Assembly (NCBI RefSeq): GCF_004210375.1
Contig: NC_134825.1
Location: 74,763,558 to 74,827,557 of the forward strand
Length of the DNA stretch: 64,000 bases
Direction: 5' to 3'
Source of the DNA: Tachypleus tridentatus
Lineage: Eukaryota > Arthropoda > Merostomata > Xiphosura > Limulidae
The notes beneath the pieces were generated by a model. The model was given only the letters and a program-made list of their open reading frames with translations. It was not told the DNA's origin and ran no database searches. Numbering within the stretch: the stretch's first letter is position 1; each line of letters starts with the position of its first letter. Shown here one piece after another: positions 37,401 through 52,400 of the stretch. Both the position numbers and the translations under genes were made by a program.

Positions 37401-40400
37401 AGTATATTATAAATATTGTACTAAAACACATCTACATAAATTTGTATGTAAACTGAACGACAAATAAACTGTTTATAAACAAATAACCAAACATAGGAGG
37501 GGCAGAAAGTGTTTGTGCATCTACTTTAATGGTCAGTTGTGTAGCCTTTCAGGTGAATTACTAGGCACAATCTGTCCTCATAGCCCTCCATGATCATTTG
37601 ACTGGTATTTTCTTCCATTCTTCTTTACAGAAGGCCTCCAACTCTTGCAAGTTTTTCGGAAGACGCTGATGAACCCTGGTCTTAAACTCATGCCAAACGT
37701 TTTCAATTGGGTGACTGCAATGGCTACTCCAGAATGCTTATATGGTTCCTCTGCAACCAGGATTACCCATATTTCAATGTGTGCTTAGGAACATTGTCAT
37801 GCTGGAAGATCCAACGATGCTCAAGCCGCAAGTTCCAAGCATCATTCTTGATATAAGTGCCTAATATATCAACATACTCTTCTTTTTTCATGATCCCGTT
37901 GACGTGGTGAAGGCTGCCTTCACCAGAATAGCTGAAGGAACCCCATAGCATGATCGAGCCACCTCCGTGTTTAACTGTAGGGATGGTGCTCTTTAGAATA
38001 TTTCGTTCCCCCTTCTTACGGAAAATATTGCAAACATAATTATGGCCGAAAAGCTCAATTTTAGTCTCATCTGACCAAAGAATACTCTTCCAATAGGTAA
38101 AGGGTTTATCTATATGCTTTCTTGCATACCTCAATCGTGCTTCTAAATGAACAGGCTTTAAATGTGGAGTTATATGAGGACGGCATGCTTTGAACCCAGA
38201 AGAGCGTAACATGTTCGTAACTGTAGAAGTGCTTACTTCAACCTCAGTTTCCCTTACCAGTTTCTGTATGTCATTACGTGTTAAACAAGGGTTCCTACTA
38301 ACTTCTCTGAGAACCTTCCTCTTGGTTCTCTTTGGAATTTTGGTGGGGCGTGCCGAATGAGGGAGGTTAGCAGTTGATCCTGTAAGCTTAAACTTGGCAA
38401 TTATACTTTGAACAGTAGATTTCGGCACATTAAGTTGTGTAGCAATGAGACACATGAGACTTGCATTTTACAATAATTTGGTTTTCTAAATCACTGGACA
38501 GTTGTTTCCTGTTCGCCATGATGGCCAAGCAGATAATGATGAAGACGGCGCTAAATTGCCGGAAGTACATTTTTTGCTGGCTAAATTTCAATAATTATGA
38601 ACCCAGTGTCTAGTTCTGGAATGATATAATGTAGTTTATTCGCCAAACTAAACAAAATTTTTCGGGAATATTAGTTTTTTCACACGTTCTGAAACGTACA
38701 AACACTTTCTGCCCTCCTATGTTTGGTTATTTGTCGTTTAATTTACATAAAAATTTAGGTAAATGTGTGTTAGTATAATATTTATAATATATTATACTAT
38801 TATAATATATTATCATGATACTTAAGTTATTTGCAAAAACCCACTCGGAATGCAGGGGTACGAACACTTTCTGTCGTAACTGTAGGAAACTTAACTAACT
38901 ATAATGCAAGTGTTTAGATATATTTTGACTGCACATGAAACTTCACAGGCTTACATGAGCTTTTGCTTTCTGCTGTTCTTGGAGTTTACGGAGAGCCTCT
39001 TGCTGTTGTAGTTGTCGCTGTAGTTCACGTTGCTTTTCTATCTCCCTTTGTTCAAGCTCCCTCTGCTCTTCCAGTTGTCGCTGATGTTCCAGTTCTCTCT
39101 GCCTCCTCTAGAAAATACATTATCATCAATATCTCTATTAATTCATCATTTAAAAACTGAAAACAAAAAAAATGCTAAGTTAACTGATTATCATAGCACA
39201 TGAAATGCTATAAAAATCTGGAGAAATCCAAAATGTCATACTTAATTTTTGCAAATGAGGAATTTAAAGTTTTTATCAAGCATATTAGAAATGCAAGATA
39301 TAAAGTCACAGAAAATCTGTTATAGCAAAATCACCTGGAAGCCACAATCTCCAACTTTTCTATTGTACCTAAGCAAAAAAATACAGGATAAACAAGTTAG
39401 CAAAGAATTTTCAAACAAATTCATTTAGAATTACAAAATCTTATAAAAAGGCATTTTTCTAAGTACTCTACACATATGCATAAATATAATAAATTATTTT
39501 AAACAAATAACTATTACCTCTTCTTCTTCTGCCCTCTTTTTACGTTCTTCCTCCTCTCTTTTTCTCTTCTCCTTTTCTTCTTGCTTTCTTCTTTCCTCTT
39601 CTCTTGCACGCCGTTCTTCTTCTAGTCTCTTCTGTTCTTGCTGCCTTTGCAATTCCTCAAGCTGCCGTTGTTCTTCCTGTCTCCGTTGAAGTTCTTCTTG
39701 CCTTCTTTGTTCTTCTAATCTCCGCTGGATCTCTTCTTGTCTTCTTTGCTCTTCCAACCTCCTCTGTTCCTCCAACCTTCTTTGTTCTTCTTGTCTTATT
39801 CTTTCTTCTTCCTCTTGTTTTCTTTTTAATTCTTCTTGTCTCCGTAATTCCTCTTGGCGCCTTTCTTCTTCAGCCTTAAAATATAACATCACACACAAAT
39901 TAAGTTTACATTATTACACATTTTGGTCCACAAAATCCACAATGATTTTATCAGTTATTACTATAAGCATATATGTATTCCAGTTAAATAATAAAAAATA
40001 TTTATTAGTCTTCCCAATAAATACGAGACTACAATGTGTTTTTAATAATCAAAACAATCATTTAAGAGTAGATTTTTTACTTCAATAACAGGAAATTAGA
40101 TAGTAGGTATGAAGTCTTACACTTAATTTGCCAAGGTATGCAATTCTAATTACTGAAAAAAATGACAGATATTACATTTAACATAAAGATAAATAAAAAA
40201 CATTACTGTAAGTAAGTTAAACATATTAGAAATCACAAGTACTCCTATGCCTTATGCACATCCAATATTAAATTTCTGAGATGTTAATTATGCTATTAAA
40301 ATATCCTTTTACTAATATTTATAGCTTCAACTGTACAAGTACATAAATTTATACACATGTATACTTCCAGTGCACAAGCAACAAACTACTCTTAAAATCA

Positions 40401-43400
40401 CTTGCTGGTGTATCAATACATTTTCTTAACACATCACAAAAGTCTTATCCACCTACCCTTCACTTTCAAGGCAGGTTTCAAAACAAATTTTTTTATAAGC
40501 AGAAGTAAAATCCTTTATATTTTATTCAAAGTTTACAATATTGTTGCATTAAGGCAGCAACATATGTTAATGGTGAGGATGTGACTGATGCTTGAGTAAG
40601 CAAAACTGTTGGTTATAAGGACAGAAATTTCTACCCTATACCAAATAATTTGGAATAATTTGTTTTTGACAGATCCATAATACTAATTTTCCACCTATCA
40701 GTAGGCTTCAAACATTAAAATCCACATCTGAATATCCTTGGTGGTATAGCTTTGCACTCAAAACAAACACTTGTGTATCATTTTAAATTTACTTGTGGTG
40801 TAAACTTTTCCAGAGACCAGAAAAAAAATAGCATCTTTTTTTTTTTAAATATATACACACACACACATTTCTGTGTTATGAACCAAACTCAAAATAAGAA
40901 ATAAGACGAGTACAAATGTTGTTTTGTAATGATCTTGTTTAACAACATGTTTACACAGTTGTGCTTCATTTAAAACGTTTCTACATTGTGACTTCCATTT
41001 CACTAAGCATACACAATAAACTGACACAAAACCAGAAAAATTGCATTGGAATGAAGTTGCACATAATTGCTAACACACACACACATATATATCACACATA
41101 CACACACACACAGATATGTAAATCAACAGCAGTTTTTGCAACTAATACAATGCATGGACTATTGCAAAAAATACTAATTTTTACTAAAAGCAAGAAGAGG
41201 CAACAAGTCTCATTACAAGTTCACATTAAGTATGCTGTCAACAGCTATAGCACTTCATTTCTAATATGCAACCAAACATTAACTTGTTGTTACCGAATTA
41301 TTAATTTACTAAACAGAAGTGAATAAGAGTGAATCAGAAACTCAAAGTATCTAAAAATCATCTGGAAATGTATGCTAAATGACTATCTGCCAAAAACCCT
41401 TAAGGGGAATAGTGAATAGAGGATGGATAGCATAACAGATGAAGATGAAGGAAAAGAGCTTGGGAAAGACAAAGAAAAGGTAAAGGATTTAACCCACAAG
41501 TCTGAAGAAGAGGTTCCAGATTATGTGCATCCAGAAAAGGGAAGTCAGCCCAATGATGTATCAACCAAGTGAAGAGGATGAGGCATGCTAGCACCAAAAC
41601 ATATTTTCAATAGAAACTGATCAGCATTAACACAAGAAAGAAAAGTATAATAATCTGAAGCAGGGACTGAATATAATACAAAGGGTAAAGACTCAAAAGA
41701 TACATGAGAAAAAAAAGAAAGTATATAACAAATTTGCAAATTTAGAAATTGTATCCAAGAAGAACTGAAAGGTCAAAGAAGATCAATGACAGCAAAAGTA
41801 GTGGTAAAAGTTTGAGGTGGGAAAAAGCTGTCAAAATTATCATCCTTGCATCTGGCTCTACTAGTAAAGGAATATTCTTTTCAGATTCAGAAGAAGGTTC
41901 AGACTGCATGAAGAACTCCACCTCCTGTCCCACAACAGCAAAAACCTCCTTAACAGCCAAGAAGAAGCATAGTGTCAGTTCTTGCTTGTCTAGCATGAAG
42001 AATGTGACAATAGAAAAAAAATTCCACAAAAACTATAGGAGCCACATTAAATTGAAATATAAAACTCAAAACATCTTAGCTCATGGGTGCCAAAACAAAG
42101 AAGTGAGGACTGAACCAATAAAAAGGAAGCCAGCTACACTAGGAGAAGATGCTACACTTATTAGTGGAGGGTTGTTGCATGTTTATTTGAATACATAAGT
42201 GCAGCAATATCACTTCAAGGGTAGTGGCCAGCAAAAATTGTGCATACAGAGGAGTATATACAAAGAAAAGCTATATGTGAAAAGAGTTAAGATTTCATAT
42301 TGCTAAACAAACTAGGACAACTTAGCTATTTATTCAAGTGCACATATTTCAAAAAGTTAAAAGGAAATTAACGTAAAAAAAAACAAAGTTTATAAATGCA
42401 CATAAATAGCATAAAACCAATGTTTACATCTTGTCTACAATGCTAAGAGAAAAACTACAGTAATTCAAGTTGTAAAGGACTTTCTGTAGCATAACTGTAA
42501 TCATCATAACTCAGAACACAGTCCTGAGGAACTCCAAGTTCTTGTAAAAAAGAACAGGAAAGTGTCAAACCCACATAAACTTGGAATCTCCTGTCCATTA
42601 AAAATTTTTTAATAAAAGTGGGCAAATGGCCACATAACCCATATATAGAGGTATCACAAAATACCATACCTCCATGTTGTATCTTAAGCCTTCTCAATGT
42701 CAAAGAATATTGATACAAGTTGTTATCACTCGAGAAAGGTTTCTCTGATTGACATTTCAAGTCGAATCAAGTGGGCGATGGTGGAGTGTTGTCATCAGAA
42801 CCCACACCGGGTAGATGGGAGAAGGTTATTTAATTCAAAGAACCAAACAAGATGAGCATTAACCATCCTCTCTAAAGTCTTACAGAGACAACTTGTCAAA
42901 GCAACTGGACAGTAGTTTGAAGGAATCTTGAGTTCCTTCCCAGGCTTAGAGAAAGGTAGGACAATAGCCTGGTGCCTGGCATCAGGAAAAACATTCTCCT
43001 GCCAGATCTGGTTAAAAACAATCAGAAGAATAGCAAAAGAAGCAGGGGTAGATGGTGCAGCATGTCACAGTGTATATCATTGGGTCCAACTGATGTACTG
43101 CCAGACCAATGAAGGGCCAGTTTGAGTTCCACCAGTGTAAAGAGATGATTACAGTCACAGAGACAATCAGCTCGAAAGAACAGAGATGCTTGCTCTGCCT
43201 GAGTCTTGATGGCTAAAAGGTGGAGAAAGAAGCAAAAGTGCTAGATACCTGGCAAAAGCTTTCACCCAGAGTATCAGCCACTTCCTGGCCATGAGAGAGC
43301 AAGATCAAGAGGGGGGCAGAATTATATTGTTTACTGACCTTTCGAATCTTTTCCCATGTGACTTTAAAACTGGTGGTAGAAGACATGCCAGTTGTGAACT

Positions 43401-46400
43401 TAATCTAAGATTCCTTATGGCTTTGACGTCTTACCCACCAAGCATGTGTATGGACCTGCCGAAAAGCGATGTGGTTTAGGTGTGTGGAATATCTATGGAA
43501 AGTATCCTAGGTCTGTTTTTGAGCCTTCCATGCCATGTAGCAGGCAGGATTCCAACATGGATGAGGATAAGTTGAAAACATGTCAAGGTTTTAGGAATAC
43601 ATTGAGCAGCTGTTTGTATAATACTGTCAGTTACTGTTGCCACACAGTTGTCTATTAATGGCTTAGAGATGATGGCAGGATCACGTTCTGTGAGAGCAGT
43701 GAAAGAGGGCCAGCTTGCTTGATCAAGCTTCCACTGGGGCATGTGGGTCGGGTGGCATTGACCACAGCCAGTCTCAGCATTATAGGAAAATGATCACTGC
43801 CTCGTGGATTACCATCAACACAACATGAAAAATGGGAGAATAATAAAAGGGAGCAAATTGAGAGATCAATAGCAGTAAAGGACAGACTAGGTGCATGAAA
43901 ATAAGTATAAGAACCACTATTGAAAAGATAAAATGTTGTAAACAGAGACCATACACTCTATGGAGCAATCCCTCCAGGATTAAAAAGGGAGACAACAACT
44001 GTTCAATGAGAACCAGAAGATCTGATTGATCAGAGGTCTCTCAAGGCAACAGGTGGAGAGAACAAACAGTGATTGTATGACCCAAGGAAACATGGATGGC
44101 TACAACTTCCAAGAGTGACAAAGACAGGGTGGGCATGACAACCAATCAACAGTGCTACCACTCTATGCACTTGTCCATCACACAGCCTGTCATTTCTGTA
44201 TAAAGAAAACTGATAAAAGGTGACTGTATCAGCAGGTTTCAGAAATGTTTCCTGTAAGGAAAGACATACAGGATGGTAAAAAGCAATCAGTGCTTTGATG
44301 TCATCCAGATTAGAACGTAAACCCCGACAGTTCCATTGTATCAAGGTGGCCATTTTTATTTATGTGTAGGCAAATTGGGTGGAGAACCCTTCCGTTTATG
44401 ACCACGTCTATTGACCTCCATGGATCCTGCCCTGGGTCAATTGGGCAGGTCTTTGCTGTTGGAAGGAGATTCCATTGACTGAGGGCATGAACGAATGATT
44501 GTTTTACATCTTAGGGTGGGAAAAGAAAATGTATCTGAGGAAATGCCTGTACCTGGAACCAAAGGAAGTGGATCTTTGGGTTTGCTAGAATGTATGTTAG
44601 GGACAGTGATGGGTGTTGAAGTTGATTCATCCACTTTTTCAACAGTGGAAGCCAAAAGACTTTTCATTTGGTTTGAGAACAATTATTTTGGAGGCACAGA
44701 GAGATCTGACTGCACTCCCACTCTAGTTGTGGAACAAAGTGCAGCAGCATACGTCCAAGATGAGGTGGTAGATAGCAATTTCCGAGCCTCAGGATAAGTA
44801 ATGTTATGAATCATTTTCAAACATTGCACATCTTTTTCTTCCAACCATTTAGGGCAAGAACGAAAGTAGAATGGGTGAGTGCCTTTAAGTTGATGCAATT
44901 ATGGTCCATTTCACACTTGCAGGCATCATGGTCCTTGCCACTGCAATGACTACATGTCAAGGAACCACGACATGATGTCTTTGAGTGACCGAACTGCTGA
45001 CTCTGAAAACATCAGAGAGGGTTTGAAAAGTATGGCCAAATTCTGCAATGAAAATAACCTGCTTTGATAGTGGCAGGTGAACATGGTGACATAAATGTGA
45101 GAATGAGGATACTGGTCGGCACCATAATTCCATATTTGCGAGTGGAGATATGCCTAATGGCAGAAATTCCTTGGGTGGAAAAACCAGTGTGAATTTCTGA
45201 CTCTGGGATGTTCTTCAAATCCCTCTCAACAATAACTCCTCATGATGAATTCAATGTAGCATGAGACGTAACCTCAATAGGTATATCCTGAATTGTCTTT
45301 TAATGCAAGAGGGGTTCACTGTGCTGAGATGCAGATGTTTCCATCAATATGTCACCAGATCGAGGCTTCTTTACTCAAACACCAGCATCAGATACAATGT
45401 CCACAACACCTGTTGAGAACATCCAACACTGGTACTTGGTTGACCTTAGCCCGAGTAGACCAGCCGATTGACCCAAGGGGTCACCCCAAGGCTGCTCGTC
45501 TACAGGAATTCAAGGCCAAAGTGGTGTGTTAGGGTTGGACCCCTCAACCACCAGGATCCTCTCCTCCCCTTCACAGGTTACCATGCACAGCAAACATGTG
45601 GGTAGATGTTTAGATCCCAGAGGAGATAAACTGAAAGAACAGAACATTCCCTGGGAGGTCACAGGCAAGTAAAGTGTTTACTTTGGATATGTAGATGTGT
45701 AACAGTTAACAGTTAAAATTCTGAATATCATGAACTGGCAACAACTGATGCATTTAAATAAAAAAGTTATTGTTCATTTTACTTCATGGTTTTCAATTTT
45801 TTTATTTCAATGTATCTTAAAGATTTACCTGCAGCTAATGTTAGATTGTTTTATTTTTCTTTATGAATAACATATAAAATAAACTTTTGATATTAATTCA
45901 CAATGTTCTAAGGTTATGCAAATTAAATATGAAAACTTTACGATAAAAAAAAGCATTTCTATTATTAGCACAGAAATCATCTTGCAAGAGATTGACTTGG
46001 TAAATAATTGAAATTTCACACAAATCTTTAGTATAAATACTTTGTTAAAAATTCATATTTTTTGTGCACAACAAAAATGTAATGTTTGCTAAAAGCCTGC
46101 CAAATTTTATTAAGAAACATGTGGTAAATTCAGAAGTTTAGAATGCATAATTTCACCATTCTGGTGCTCATGCAAATAGGTCAAAGCCATGCATACAGAA
46201 TTAAAGGTAACTGTTAAAGTGACAATGCTTTTAGTTCTTGTTATATTTACCTTTAATCTTAGTTCTTCTTGTCTCCTTCTTTCCTCTTCTTCTTCTCTCT
46301 GTCTCTTTAGTTCTTCTTCCTTCCTTAGTTTCTCTTCTTCTTCCCTCTTTCTTCTTTCTTCTTCCTCTCTTTGTTCTTTTTCCTGTACAAGATGTGGAAA

Positions 46401-49400
46401 AATGTTCTCTACTAAATTTTAAGCAAGTCTTTCTGCTTTACTGAAAGAGCATTACAAGAAATGACAAAAGAACAAAATAAATATTTTCTTTATCTTTTAG
46501 CATTTGCAAAATTATTTACCTAGGAAGCCAAAAGTTATTGATGTATTACAAACTCAAACCATCATAAGACAGTAACAAAATTAATGATTTGTGATGGATT
46601 AGAGGCACTTGTGTACAGTTTTTGACCTTAAATATACTGAATCCAAATTTTATTTACATCCATTTGTTGGCCAGCATATTAGTTGAAATAGCTAATGTAT
46701 CAGTGTTCCATTCATGTAATGTCCCCAGACCAATCACATTTATCATATATATAATGTCTTTCATATAATCCCAGAAGAAAAAATGCAGGAGTGGTGTCTG
46801 GTGATTACGTAAGCCAAGGGATTGGCCAGTTGTGGCCATGCCACCAGAAAGTTTTTAACTGACAAGTTAAATTGGACGATGCACCATCTTAATGGCAGTG
46901 AACATTTATCTGTATGTATTCTACTTGTGGCAAAACATAAATTCACAGCATGTCTAGACAACTTGTTTGTGTTTGGTGTTCTCAGCAAAGAAAAACAAGG
47001 GCCTATCATTCATCACAGAGATGCAACATCAGACATTCATTTGCAAGCTGCCTAACTTGGGTTAACTTACACCCCTATATCCTGCAGTTATAACTGTTGA
47101 CTTGTCCAGAAATGTGAAGTGTAACAACTTTATCCAAAAACAAAACATTTTCAAGAAAGTGTTCTTGGCATTACTTTTATATACATACAAACACAGACAT
47201 CAATGTAAATGCATTGTACACTGTAAACTTTGGTAACTACAATTCCATTCTGCACCACAAGATGAAGTGTATAAAACCATGTGGCAGCAAAGAAGACTGA
47301 AATAAAGCAGTTATCTACAGATTTCAGAATTTAAGAAACAACTTACTTTTTAGGCAGATATGTTATTCTTCAGATGACTGAATTTTATAAATGGGTAATT
47401 AATTCTGTACAAAGGTATATGTGAACAATAAAGTAATGCTTGGAAAACCAAAAACAGCCATCAGTAAAAAACGTTTTAAAAACAAACCTTTCTTTCTTTT
47501 TCCAACCTCTGTAGGTCTTCTAAAGATAACTGTTTTGGAGTATCTACATCCCATATACTGTTGCCTGTTTGTAACGGTGGAACTCCTAGAGGCCATGTTC
47601 CTGGGAGTGATGCTATAGATGAAAATCAAAACATTTTTATTTTCAGCCTTAAAAAACATGATAATAAATAAATAAATAAAAACACTGATTAACTGTGCAT
47701 ACCATACACAATTACTTTTATTCAGCTCTACTATTGCCAGTTGCAGTAAATATAAAAGTAACCATTAAAAGAACCTATAAAAAAAATAAATGTAAAAATA
47801 CACACTTATACACAATTAATACTTGCTTTTACAGCATTCCAAATATTCTTTATAGAATTTCCTTTAAAAAAAAAAATCATTCACAAGCTGGCTGCAACAT
47901 TTATTCTTTCTACACACTTATCCTATTTTAAAAGAAGCAATACAAAATTAACATATGAACATGAATATTGTAAGACTGCAATTTGAACCTGGATAACCCC
48001 ATAGAAAAAAACAGAAATGATTGTTGAGCCCTTACAGTTTGGTGTGGTAGCAAGACCCCAAAATGGTGATCCATCAGGTTTTATCACTGGGTTAATTCCC
48101 AATCCTAGGAGTGGCATCTGAAGAGATGAAAGTGGACCCAAAAGATGGGGAGCATCAACAATTCCTCCTGCAGGAGTTGGCCTGAGGAAAGTTTAGAAGA
48201 ATGAAAAATGGTGACTGAAAATTATATCAAAGTACAAAAGGCAGTAACTATCAAGGAAGTGGGCAGCAGGAGGTTCTCACCCTCCCCACCCCAGCCATGA
48301 AGGACATAATATGCACACATTGCACAAAACTTTTAGATTTTAGGGCAGTCAGCACCTAACTTCAACTCTTATATTTTACTTTTCCTTATTACTAGTATTA
48401 AACTAGTACATGACTATCACTTATAATGACTAAATGGAGTAACAAGTTACAACATGTAGTTCATTGTTTCAGTATAAATATAAACCACAGCAGTTATTTA
48501 ACTTTTAAATTTTGAAATAGAAGTAACTAGTATATACTTAATATATATATATATTCAATAAAATAAACAAAATTAGCTGTCAGAATATATCCTCCATGAA
48601 AAAGACAGTGTTAATTCCAACAAGTACAAAAACAAATTACAAAAAAAAAAGCAGCAATCAACTTCATTTTAACAAAAAGGCCATGTTTAATGTACTCATT
48701 GAGCTTTTCAAGTTAAAGCTAGTTTTATCTAACAAGTACGAGTTAAAACTTTTCCCGAACATAAAATTTTTAGGTTTTAGCAAAGGAAAATAAATACATA
48801 GGATTTTAGTGAAGGGAAATAAACTTGTTATGATACAAGAAAGCATACCAAACTAAAAAATCAGGAAATGTGAAATATACATAAACAGTACAAACATTGG
48901 TTCTACATTCTATGTTCACTTTTTTCAAATGCAAATTCTTATCAATGAACCAAATGTATAGTTACCAATACAGTAATGATTCAGACAGATACCAAATGGC
49001 AGATACTACTGAAAAACTAACAATTATTATTAAAGAACATTATAAACAGTTAAATATAATGTTAACAAACAAACCATTACTACAAGTTCCAATTACTTTA
49101 ATCTCTCCTACAGAGCATTCTAACAAATAAAGACTTGAAATGTCACTTTTGAAAGAAAAAAAAATTCAAAAAGCATACATTCTAGAATTACAAATTCTAT
49201 ATTTTATTTTTCAAACCTTGAAAGCTGCTGGGCTAGAAGCTGTTGTACTAGTATCTGTTGTTGCTGAGGATTAAGGTTGTTGAAGTCTTCACGCTGTTTT
49301 AACTGAGTGATAAGGTGACTGCACAAGAATAATAAATAATTTCTTTGAGTATAGTTCGGAGAAAATGCTTTTTTTTAGTAACTCTTCTAAAATTGTTCTA

Positions 49401-52400
49401 TGAAATTGGAATGCATGTTAATGCAATATTTTGTAACATGCCTTCTGTTCATAATCATAATGAATGGCAATAACTAACTTCCTTATATTGTTCTAAATCA
49501 TTATAATGTAATAAACATTATTTAATGTGTTTAAAAAAATGTGGATATTTTTATGATGTTTTAAACCTAAGTAATTAAGTCATTTGTATGGTTTTAAAAC
49601 TTAAAAATATCAATCGTAAACACATTTTCTATTTTTTTAAATAGAAGAATTGGAAAGGGATAATGAGAGTTTAATTTATTCTAGTTGAATATTTATATTT
49701 TTAATTTAAACTATGCTATTTTTGAATTTGGAAAAATTTTAAAATAATTTGAATGTCAAATTAGATATCAAGTTTAATGAGAAATATAAAAACAGCATTT
49801 TAAATGAAAATATATAAAATATAACAAATGGGTTACTTTAACAACTTATAATCTATATTTACAATTTCTGAACAAGTACTTACAGAAAATAGTGACTTAA
49901 GAGCAACATCTAGTATTTTTGGTATAAATATGCTTTTTATGCAATTAAGTACACAGTTCATTTAAAAAAAAACTTCCATAACATTTGATATTGTAACAGT
50001 ATTGAACAGAAAAAAAAAACAGTGACAGACATGTTCTACATCCAATATAATACTACAGGTATTCCTTGATTTACAAAGGGGATTCTTTTTTGGAGAATGT
50101 AACATATAACAAAAAACAAAACAAAAAAACAGAAAACAGAAAAATTAGGAGATGCATTCTTGACCAAGAACTACACTATGTTTCATTACACCCATTTTTA
50201 TATTCAGCATTATTGTCTGAGAAGAAAGTTCTGCTGGGGCAACAATTAAGTCTGAGGAAAGTCTTTTATCAGACTCTTGAGGCTGATAAAAAAAAACACA
50301 AATCACAGTGTTAGACACAGGATGGAGAACAAATGCTGACTGATGTTCATATGCTATGCAAGATCTTTGTGTAGAGAGTTCTTTTAAATTAGTAAGCATA
50401 TATTAATGAAATTTTGTATATTATCAGTACACATTACAAAGCTTTTGTAAGCCAAATATTTTATTTATTTATTCTATTTTAAGAATTTATAACTAATGTT
50501 TTTCTCATGTCTTTTTTTCCTTTTGGAATGTCAGTTACTCAACATGTAAAGTAATTTTGATTTTAAACTTCAAAATACTTTTTTGCATCTGAAAGTTTTT
50601 AAATTCTATATGTAAAATCTTTATAACCTGCAAATGTTTTTTCAGAGAAAAATACTGTTATTCTTACTATTGTATCACTGTAAAGATTTGGTCAATTTGA
50701 TTGACCTTGTAACCACTATAAAAATGAGTAAATATTATTAGTTTATAATTTGTAGTCATTCTAAAATGATAACACAAAAACATAAATGGTTAGTATACAT
50801 AACTTAAATCTCATAATATACAAGGTGTTCACAAAGTCCTTGTGCAGTTTTAATTTTTAATAACTTTACTTCTATACAAGATATAAACAATCTATAAAAA
50901 AAATTAAAAGGGAATTTATTCAAAATTTAAATAAAATTATTAATGATTCATTTGTTCTAATTTAATTCTTATTTTCCAGGTAATAAACTCTTTACTACAT
51001 TAAATGAGTTCAAATGAAAAGATCAATTGTGTTCTCTAACTAGCTAAGCTGAAGTCTACATCAGCTTTCAGAAGAAAATTTAGATTTCATTGCAACAAGG
51101 AAATGCCTCACAGAAATGTAATTCAAAACTGGATGAAAAAATAAGGAATTGGTTCCACTGATGATAAGCCACGAAATGGAAGACAGAGTAAATAATGAGA
51201 CTGTGTTGTCTTTTGAGCAGGCTTTTACAAATAGTCCACAAAAATCAGTAAGGCAGGCTTAATTGGAATTACATATACCTAAAACAACAGTTCACAAAAT
51301 TCTCAAAACAAAATTACTTAAGTGAGCACACATGATTCACATCCACCAACTGTTGTTGTAAGAAGGCTACCATGCAAGATTAGCTTTCTGCTATCATTTT
51401 ATTCATGCTGTTGAAAATGCCTGACTTTTGGAAAAAATTCCTTTTTTATTTTACAGATTGTTTATATCTTATATAGAAGTGAAGTTAAAGATTCAAACTG
51501 TACAAGGACTTTATGCACACTCTGCATTTATTTTTTTTATTATATTCACTTTCCAACCTTGTTTGGCTAACATTACAGAAGTTACAGTGATGCACTACAT
51601 GTGCAATCATTACTGTATCTAATAATATAAAACTATAGTCTTTACAATGTGGCCTACTTGATTGTGTTTTAGTGGACTAGTATTTTGTACCATACAGTTA
51701 TATTTCTGTTATATATATATATATATATGCACATGCACACACACACATTATTACTATTTACAAGTAAGCAATGAAACTTACTTTTCTTAAAACATAGCAC
51801 AGTAAACAAAGTATAGTGAATAATTACCACTTCTGATTACAAGCTTTGTACTCATTTGCTGCTTGCCTTAGGTTATTAAGCTTTATCAAATTTTGCAGGT
51901 GGAGGATGTGAAACAAAATCATAAATTACTCTAGTAATACCATAGGATTTCACTATAATTTATCAAACTTAGTAACTAAGCTGTATTTGGGTCTAAAAAA
52001 TATGAAATTTTGAGATCACTAAAAGTCTAACCTTTCTATTTGAAATTTGAGATGAAACAAGAGAATTTACCATGAAAATTATTTGCAAAGATTCTGAGAA
52101 CCATGTCGGTTCTAAATGGTTAAATGTAAATTTCACTCTGAGTACCAACATTATTCCTGTCGGAAAATTAATGACTAGCTTGAATAGATTTGTAACTTCT
52201 CTTATCGGAGTTAGAAAGCCAGAAAAGTTTTGATTATGGGAATTTGTATCCTTTTTGCATGTTATTGGTCCACATTGTTTGATGCATTATTTAAATAATT
52301 ATCAAGTGCAATACTATGATCAGTAAAGGGTTGACTCTCTTAGCCAATTGAGAAAAAGAAAAGAAGAAAGAAGGCTGGTTAAGTATTTTATTTCTTGTTT

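Larger units (their letters stand above)
42455..45664 (-). mobile_element. Jockey-like LINE, 5' two thirds, 3' end missing
   Basis: Reading the - strand from 45664: a GC-richer 5' leader, ORF1 with zinc knuckles, an apurinic endonuclease, and a reverse transcriptase that stops after [10 protein letters not shown]. LINEs are usually 5'-truncated, so loss of the 3' end points to a later deletion or insertion. It is inside the GIGYF intron 39875-46250. Confidence 0.8.

Noticed and set aside
39604..39879. Open frame on the + strand opposite the coiled-coil exon
   Set aside because: Its Leu/Val/Phe/Ser-only composition is the mirror of Glu/Arg codons, with no independent support. The same applies to 46189-46444 and 38963-39160.
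47399..47659. 86-codon - strand frame covering the GIGYF exon 47488-47612
   Set aside because: It is in a different frame from the conserved SIWD and [10 protein letters not shown] sequence and is a shadow.
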